Below, piece by piece: positions 13,736-18,278 of a stretch of DNA of 18,278 nt. The first letter of the stretch is position 1. Every line of letters starts with the position of its first letter. Below the pieces are notes generated by a model that saw only the letters and a program-made list of their open reading frames with translations, was not told where the DNA came from and searched no databases. The stretch comes from DATESG01 sp035270925 (lineage in GTDB: Bacteria; Bacillota_I; Bacilli_A; RFN20; CAG-826): contig DATESG010000075.1 of assembly GCA_035270925.1 (NCBI GenBank), positions 1 through 18,278 of the forward strand, in the 5' to 3' direction. The position numbers and the translations under genes were made by a program.

Positions 13736-14753
13736 AAATAAACATTGCGTCGCCGAAACTAAAGAAACGATATTGTTCTTTAACCGCATGTTCATAAGCT
13801 CTAATAATGAGTTCACGATTTGCGAGCGCCGACACTAACATTATAAGCGTAGATTTAGGTAAATGGAAATTAGTTATGAGCGCATTAACGGCTTTAAACT
13901 CATATCCTGGCGTAATAAATAAATTTGTTGAGGCGCTTTCGGCTTTAAAAACCCCGTTTTTTTGGATGTTTGCTTCTAAAGTTCTCGTCGAGGTTGTCCC
14001 AACCGCAATGATTCTACGGCCATCGGCTTTAGCCTTGTTAAGGGTTTCTGCTGCTTTTTCACCAATCATGTAGTATTCATGATGCATCACATGATCATTA
14101 GTGTCTAGGGCTGAAACCGGTCTAAATGTGCCGAGTCCAACGTGAAGTGTAATCTCAACAATCTCAATTCCTTTAGCTTTAATTTTGTTATTTAAATCCT
14201 CGGTGAAGTGAAATCCCGCGGTCGGCGCGGCGGCACTGCCATCGATTTTGGCATAAACGGTTTGATATTTAGCGTACTGCTCTTCATCATCCTTAATATA
14301 AGGAGGGAGTGGTGCATGACCAATTTTCTCTAATATTTCGATAAATAATCCTGTATACGAAAATTTAATAAGGTGAATTCCTTCTTCGTGTTTTTCAATA
14401 CAAACCGCACTAAGGCGATCATCAAATTTAATTTCGGTTCCCACCCTAATCGCTTTAGAGTTTCCGATTAGGACTCTCCATAGGTCCTTTTGTTCTTCTC
14501 TTAACAATAAAACTTCAATTTTAGCCCCGCTTGGAACTTTAACTCCAAATAATCTTGCGGGAATGACACGGGTATTGTTACGAACTAATACATCACCTTC
14601 GTGTAGATAATCAATAATGTCATAAAAGTGTTTATCTTCCATTTTTTGCGTTTTTTTATTTACGAGTAAAAGCCGTGAGTGATCACGTTTATCTTCAGGA
14701 TGTTGGGCAATTAATTCGAGCGGGAGATTGTAATTAAATAAATTAATATCCAT
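13728..14753 (-). CDS. queA: tRNA preQ1(34) S-adenosylmethionine ribosyltransferase-isomerase
   Basis: QueA moves the ribosyl part of S-adenosylmethionine onto preQ1 already in tRNA, making epoxyqueuosine. The 341-residue product, normal for the family, shows HPEDKRDHSRLLLVNKKT (18-35), NNTRVIPARLFG (59-70), the AKIDGSAAAPTAGFHFT block (168-184), HVGLGTFRPV (204-213), AVGTTSTRTLEA (250-261) and TNFHLPKSTLIMLVSAL (294-310). The ATG at 14751-14753 has AAAGG about 9 nt upstream inside the end of tgt, and one base separates the two genes. A longer frame begun by a TTG inside tgt is rejected. It overlaps queH by 8 nt. Confidence 0.97.
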   Translation of the reverse strand: MDINLFNYNLPLELIAQHPEDKRDHSRLLLVNKKTQKMEDKHFYDIIDYLHEGDVLVRNNTRVIPARLFGVKVPSGAKIEVLLLREEQKDLWRVLIGNSKAIRVGTEIKFDDRLSAVCIEKHEEGIHLIKFSYTGLFIEILEKIGHAPLPPYIKDDEEQYAKYQTVYAKIDGSAAAPTAGFHFTEDLNNKIKAKGIEIVEITLHVGLGTFRPVSALDTNDHVMHHEYYMIGEKAAETLNKAKADGRRIIAVGTTSTRTLEANIQKNGVFKAESASTNLFITPGYEFKAVNALITNFHLPKSTLIMLVSALANRELIIRAYEHAVKEQYRFFSFGDAMFIYE

Positions 14754-14754
14754 A

Positions 14755-15891
14755 TTAGAAACCTTTAGCGTCCCCAAATTTTTCAATTACGGATTTTTTA
14801 TAATCGAGGAAACAATCGTTTTTAATAGCCTCACGTGCCCCTTCAACCATTTTAATTAAAAATCTCAGGTTATGAATTGAAAGTAGTCTTTGGCCTAAAG
14901 ATTCACCACTGACATAGAGATGGCGGAGGTAAGCTCTGGTATAGTTCTTACAAGTATAGCAGTCACATTCATCATCAAGTGGGGTAAAATCTTCTTTATA
15001 TTCGGCTTTACGTATATTTAGGCGGCCCTTAGAGGTCATTAAAGCTCCATGCCGGGCAATTCTAGTTGGGAGGACACAATCAAACATATCCATCCCACGT
15101 TCAATGCCTTCAAGAATATAGTCAATTGAGCCAACACCCATTAAATAACGAGGTTTATCAACAGGTAAATAAGGAACAGCGTAATCAATCATCTTTAAAC
15201 ACACATCTTTAGGTTCACCAATGCTGGTACCCCCAATTGCGTAGCCATCAAAATCAATTTCGACTAATTTATTAGCGCAATATTTTCTTAATTCCGCAAA
15301 CTCGCCACCTTGAACAATACCAAATAAGGCTTGTTCGGTTTTATGAGCGACTTTGCCGCGTTCTGCCCAACGTAAAGTCCGATTAACACTATCAAGCATA
15401 TATTCGTATGTCGCAGGATAGTGAACACATTCATCGAAACTCATAATAATATCGGCCCCAAGCTTTTCTTGAATTTCAATTGCACCTTCAGGGGAAAAGA
15501 AAAGTTTATCACCGTTTAAGTGACTTCTAAAATGAACACCTTCTTCTTTAATTTTACGGTTAGCGGCAAGGCTAAAGACTTGGAAACCACCGGAATCGGT
15601 GAGCATTGGCCCATCATAGTTCATAAACTTATGAAGACCGCCAGCTTTTTGAACAATATCAGCACCTGGGCGAATTGAAAGGTGATAGGTATTAGACAAA
15701 ATAACGCCCGAACCTATTGCTTTAATTTCCTCGACACTTAAAGTTTTGACTGTCGCTAGTGTTCCCACCGGCATAAACATTGGAACTTCTACATCACCAT
15801 GTGGTGTGTGCAAAATTCCGTATCTCGCGCCGCTTTGTTTACATATATGTTTTATTTCTAGGTAAAATTTCTTTTTCATTTCTTGTATCAT
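14755..15891 (-). CDS. tgt: tRNA-guanine transglycosylase, bacterial type
   Basis: Tgt swaps guanine-34 of tRNAs with a GUN anticodon for preQ1. The 378-residue product carries the general acid/base region LTDSGGFQVFSLA with D99, the base-recognition FDEC (D153), the nucleophile D271 in MFDCVLPTRIARHG, and zinc ligands C309, C311, C314 (CDCYTC) and H340. In the preQ1 pocket the family's GGLSVGEP or GGLAVGE reads GGTSIGEP: T222 sits where Zymomonas has L231, whose main-chain carbonyl contacts the aminomethyl group. As that contact is through the backbone, activity is probably kept. The ATG at 15889-15891 has AAGGT upstream. It follows queT after 5 nt. An ATG four codons later lacks an SD. Confidence 0.97.
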   Translation of the reverse strand: MIQEMKKKFYLEIKHICKQSGARYGILHTPHGDVEVPMFMPVGTLATVKTLSVEEIKAIGSGVILSNTYHLSIRPGADIVQKAGGLHKFMNYDGPMLTDSGGFQVFSLAANRKIKEEGVHFRSHLNGDKLFFSPEGAIEIQEKLGADIIMSFDECVHYPATYEYMLDSVNRTLRWAERGKVAHKTEQALFGIVQGGEFAELRKYCANKLVEIDFDGYAIGGTSIGEPKDVCLKMIDYAVPYLPVDKPRYLMGVGSIDYILEGIERGMDMFDCVLPTRIARHGALMTSKGRLNIRKAEYKEDFTPLDDECDCYTCKNYTRAYLRHLYVSGESLGQRLLSIHNLRFLIKMVEGAREAIKNDCFLDYKKSVIEKFGDAKGF

Positions 15892-15896
15892 ATCAC

Positions 15897-16382
15897 TTAC
15901 CTTCTTTTCGCCATAATAATGTTCATAAAATATGTGTTCTTTCGTAAAATCGTAAAGATAAAATAACCAATTATCATTACCGCCAATTCACCAGCGCCAA
16001 CAGTAAGCACACTTAAGTAAAACGGCAAACCAAGAATGAAGTACAGTTCGGCCCCGATTACGAGTGCGTTAATAACTGTCGCATAAATAATTGCTGGCCA
16101 CATCTTAGGTGTAATCGCAATTAAAACTCCAACAATTAGTGTCGCTAGTGTTCCAAAAAGCAGATCCCAAGGCAAGAGTAGTGAAAATGAATTAGCAATA
16201 ATCGTCCCAACGACGATTCCTATAACAAAGTCACGACGAAAGAAAACGAGAAACAATAAAATTTCCGCGATTCTAAATTGAATATCGCCGTAGCCAAAAT
16301 TTCCTAAAAGGATGGTCATCACCGCATACACAGCCGCAATAATTGCATTGTCTGTAATGCGTCTAATTTTTAATCTTTGCAT
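15897..16382 (-). CDS. queT: Queuosine precursor transporter, ECF S component QueT
   Basis: QueT family (DUF988) proteins are the substrate-binding membrane subunits of energy-coupling factor transporters thought to import preQ1 or a related precursor. The 161-residue product is very hydrophobic, with about six membrane segments between residues 12 and 146. It has the family block DIQFRIAEILLFLVFF (33-48) followed by VGTIIANSFS and DLLFGTLATL (73-82). The ATG at 16380-16382 has AAGGAG 7 nt upstream, and that SD is the 3' strand of the riboswitch pseudoknot. A longer frame from 16430 would run through the riboswitch and is rejected. Family assignment rests on motif, size and context (riboswitch upstream, tgt downstream). 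The partner ATPases and EcfT are not in this window. Confidence 0.88.
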   Translation of the reverse strand: MQRLKIRRITDNAIIAAVYAVMTILLGNFGYGDIQFRIAEILLFLVFFRRDFVIGIVVGTIIANSFSLLLPWDLLFGTLATLIVGVLIAITPKMWPAIIYATVINALVIGAELYFILGLPFYLSVLTVGAGELAVMIIGYFIFTILRKNTYFMNIIMAKRR

Positions 16383-16390
16383 TGAAAACT

Positions 16391-16433
16391 CCTTGTTTTT
16401 TGTTGCTGGTGGTTTAAGCAAGGACAACACCAG
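16391..16433 (-). ncRNA. preQ1 class I riboswitch controlling queT
   Basis: On the minus strand stem P1 is CTGGTG (16433-16428) with CACCAG (16411-16406). The loop carries CCTTG (16423-16419), which is perfectly complementary to CAAGG (16395-16391) in the tail, so a 5-bp H-type pseudoknot can form. Between P1 and the tail lies the A-rich CAACAAAAAA. This matches the layout of the Thermoanaerobacter tengcongensis preQ1-I aptamer: C16412 just before P1's 3' strand corresponds to the ligand-pairing C, and the T right after P1's 5' strand and the A before CAAGG are also kept. CAAGG overlaps the queT SD, so preQ1 binding should block translation. It follows the promoter directly. Confidence 0.88.
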
Positions 16434-16439
16434 TATGTA

Positions 16440-16467
16440 ATTATAAACGACTTTGGATTAAGGTCAA
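16440..16467 (-). promoter_or_regulatory. Promoter of the queT-tgt-queA-queH operon
   Basis: On the minus strand the -35 box TTGACC (16467-16462) is followed by 16 bp and a perfect -10 box TATAAT (16445-16440). The -35 box begins at the base after the folA stop codon. Initiation 6-7 nt past the -10 box would fall at 16433-16434, the first base of riboswitch stem P1. The transcript would therefore start almost exactly at the aptamer. Confidence 0.85.
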
Positions 16468-16953
16468 CTAAAGTTTTTTATCTCGCTCATAGACACTGAA
16501 TGTAAGGTGAATTCCTTCACTAGATATTGTTTTATTGGCGCTAACCAACGTGAAATCTCCATTTAAATATTCTTTGGGGAAATAAGTGTCACCATTAAAT
16601 TTAGCTTCAATGTGCGTAATGTAAAGTTTTTCGACGTAAGGATAGGCTAACTTATAAATTTCCGCTCCGCCAATAATGAAGATATCTTGATTGGTGTCTA
16701 GTGTTGCCAGATACCCCGGTAAATTGTTGATGACATCAACACCTTCCAATTTAATTGCTTGCCTTGTTAAAACAACATTCGTCCGATTTGGAAGTGGTCG
16801 CCCAATTGATTCATACGTTTTTCTTCCCATTACAACCGTTTTACCGCGCGTGACTTCACGAAAATATTTGAGGTCCTCGCTAATATGCCAAGGCATCCCC
16901 AAACTATTTCCGATTAATAAATTTTGATCAACAGCGACAATCAAATTAATCAT
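16468..16953 (-). CDS. folA: Dihydrofolate reductase
   Basis: This enzyme reduces dihydrofolate to tetrahydrofolate with NADPH and is the target of trimethoprim. The 161-residue product aligns closely with E. coli numbering: W22, the catalytic acid D27 (SEDLKYF), F31, T46, S49, R52, R57 (LPNRTNVVLT), G95-G96 (IIGGAEIY) and T113. GMPWH replaces the more common LPWH and appears acceptable. The ATG at 16951-16953 overlaps the gatB stop by one base (TAATG), and only a weak GAGAAA precedes it, so expression probably depends on coupling to gatB. No thyA lies beside it, unlike in many bacteria. No terminator follows, so gatB transcripts may run into the queT operon. Confidence 0.96.
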   Translation of the reverse strand: MINLIVAVDQNLLIGNSLGMPWHISEDLKYFREVTRGKTVVMGRKTYESIGRPLPNRTNVVLTRQAIKLEGVDVINNLPGYLATLDTNQDIFIIGGAEIYKLAYPYVEKLYITHIEAKFNGDTYFPKEYLNGDFTLVSANKTISSEGIHLTFSVYERDKKL

Positions 16954-18278
16954 TAGCGTTTCTCTATTTCTTGTTTGAGGATTGAACTTGCCATTGATGG
17001 ATTAATTTTTCCTTGTGATTTTTTCATTAAGATGCCAACTAAGAATCCAAATGCGCGATCTTTGCCGTTTTTATAATCTTCAATCACGCTAGGATTTTCA
17101 TCGAGCACACTATTAACAAGGGTAAGAATTGCCCCTTCATCGCTGATTTGAACCATGTTGAGTGATTTTGCAACAAGTTCAGGATTTTGGTTTTTTTCAA
17201 ACAGATGTTCGAGTATTTCACGAGCTTGTTTATTTGATATTTTACCTCCTGCAATCATCTCCGCGAGTTTAGCAAGATTTGCAGGTTCAATCTTTAATTC
17301 GGTGATCGATTGTTGATTTTTGTTTAAAAACGCAGCAATTTCGCCACTAATTAGGTTTGAAACAATTTTATAGTTTTTTGTGAATTTTACAGTTTGATCA
17401 AAATACTCGCAAACGTCTTTATTAGCCAACAAAACATCAATATCAAACTGTGAAAGTTTAAATTCATCTTCATATCTCGTTCTCTTGGTTGTCGGTAATT
17501 CTGGACAGGTTGCAATTACACGATCAATAAAATCACGACCGATATAAATCGGGACGAGATTAGCTTCGGGATAATATTTATAATCTACCGCACTTGATTT
17601 TACACGCATGCTAATTGTTTCTTTTAAGCCATCATCATAACGTCTTGTTTCTTGAATAACAACGCCGCCAGCTTCAAGAACGGCTTTTTGGCGGGCTATT
17701 TCGATATCAACAACTTTTTCAACATTACTAATTGAATTCAAGTTCTTAACTTCGACTTTAGTTCCAAATGCCTCACGGCCGACTGGACGAATCGAGACGT
17801 TAACATCGCAACGTAGAGATCCCTCTTCCATTTTTCCGTCACTAACATTCGTGAAGGTCACAATTTCTCTAATCATTTCCACATATTTAGCGGCTTCTTT
17901 ACCATTTCTGATATCAGGTTCGGTTACAACTTCAATAAGCGGAATACCAGCACGATTATAATCCACTAGCGAGTGTTCTATGATATGAAGTTGCTTTGCC
18001 GTATCTTCTTCCATGTGCACGCGGTTGATTCTAATTCTTGTGATCTTTCCATCAACATTGAGATCAATGTAGCCATCTTTGCCAATTGGTCTTTTATCTT
18101 GAGTAATTTGATAACCCTTTGGTAAATCACTGTAAAAATAATTCTTACGATCAAAATACAATGTCTCATCAATTGTCATATTCAGTGCATAACACACCTT
18201 AATTGCGTTTTCCACGGCTTTTTTATTAACGCGCGGGAGGGTCCCTGGGTGGGCCAGATCAATTGGTGATACTAGCGC
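16953..18278 (-). CDS. gatB: Asp/Glu-tRNA amidotransferase subunit B, 5' end outside the window
   Basis: GatB, with GatA and GatC, converts misacylated Glu-tRNA(Gln) or Asp-tRNA(Asn) to the correct aminoacyl-tRNA. The frame is open to the edge: 21 codons before the GTG at 18215 encode SPIDLAHPGTLPRVNKKA and match the family, so the start lies outside. About 441 residues are visible of roughly 475. Hallmarks include FDRKNYFYSDLPKGYQI, the signature DYNRAGIPLIEVVTEPD, DGKMEEGSLRCDVNVSIRP and YKYYPEANLVPI, and the C-terminal tRNA-binding helical domain with GGKISNKQAREIL. Where many GatB proteins have CPVCLGHPG, this one reads SPIDLAHPG, without cysteines. The stop TAA overlaps the folA start. 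Confidence 0.95.
   Translation of the reverse strand, partial: ALVSPIDLAHPGTLPRVNKKAVENAIKVCYALNMTIDETLYFDRKNYFYSDLPKGYQITQDKRPIGKDGYIDLNVDGKITRIRINRVHMEEDTAKQLHIIEHSLVDYNRAGIPLIEVVTEPDIRNGKEAAKYVEMIREIVTFTNVSDGKMEEGSLRCDVNVSIRPVGREAFGTKVEVKNLNSISNVEKVVDIEIARQKAVLEAGGVVIQETRRYDDGLKETISMRVKSSAVDYKYYPEANLVPIYIGRDFIDRVIATCPELPTTKRTRYEDEFKLSQFDIDVLLANKDVCEYFDQTVKFTKNYKIVSNLISGEIAAFLNKNQQSITELKIEPANLAKLAEMIAGGKISNKQAREILEHLFEKNQNPELVAKSLNMVQISDEGAILTLVNSVLDENPSVIEDYKNGKDRAFGFLVGILMKKSQGKINPSMASSILKQEIEKR

Noticed and set aside
13736..13816. Longer QueH with 27 extra residues
   Set aside because: The extra part is the end of queA read in another frame, and family similarity begins only after the internal ATG.
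1..18278. CRISPR arrays, insertion sequences, tRNA or rRNA genes, phage or defense genes
   Set aside because: No spaced direct repeats, transposase-like frames, cloverleaf candidates or foreign-looking islands were seen. Nearly all space is filled by tightly packed core genes.

Overview
The window is almost entirely a conserved ribosomal-protein supercluster (S10, then spc, then the start of alpha), preceded by a queuosine-salvage operon and the end of a gatB-folA pair. All 32 recognised genes lie on the minus strand, so transcription runs from high to low coordinates. Both ends are cut: gatB enters from the right edge without its start, and rpsM ends 4 nt from the left edge, where rpsK would be expected. 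The gene order, strong AGGAGG-type ribosome binding sites, zinc-binding S14, L36 and adenylate kinase, a GatB-type amidotransferase and an ECF-type QueT all point to a low-GC Bacillota or Mollicutes-related bacterium. The missing rpmD (L30), the terminal extensions on several ribosomal proteins and a GatB without the usual CPVC motif lean toward the Mollicutes, Acholeplasma or Erysipelotrichia side. I cannot place it more closely. Tryptophan is read from TGG in all intact genes and TGA occurs only once, as the queH stop, so the standard bacterial code fits.

Right part (about 12,780-18,278). gatB (partial) and folA are coupled by a TAATG overlap. Directly after the folA stop is a sigma-A-like promoter (TTGACC, 16 bp, TATAAT). 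Its transcript should begin at a class I preQ1 riboswitch whose pseudoknot contains the Shine-Dalgarno (SD) sequence of queT. The operon queT-tgt-queA-queH follows: import of a queuosine precursor, insertion into tRNA, conversion to epoxyqueuosine and reduction to queuosine. An intrinsic terminator ends it at 13,001-13,027. A noncoding stretch of about 300 bp then holds the S10 operon promoter (TTGACA, 17 bp, TATCCT) and a leader of about 120 nt with a long inverted repeat that ends exactly at the rpsJ SD.

Left part (1-12,779). The order of transcription is rpsJ, rplC, rplD, rplW, rplB, rpsS, rplV, rpsC, rplP, rpmC, rpsQ, rplN, rplX, rplE, rpsN (zinc type), rpsH, rplF, rplR, rpsE, rplO, secY, adk, map, infA, rpmJ, rpsM. 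Spacers are 0-28 nt, several genes overlap by one base, and I saw no internal terminator, so this is probably one long transcript that supplies ribosomal proteins, the protein-export channel, nucleotide balance, N-terminal Met removal and initiation factor IF-1.

Nothing here is clearly a new system. The points most worth following are the S10 leader hairpin, the compact preQ1-riboswitch salvage operon, the set of terminal extensions on ribosomal proteins, the L30 loss and the near absence of TGA stops.
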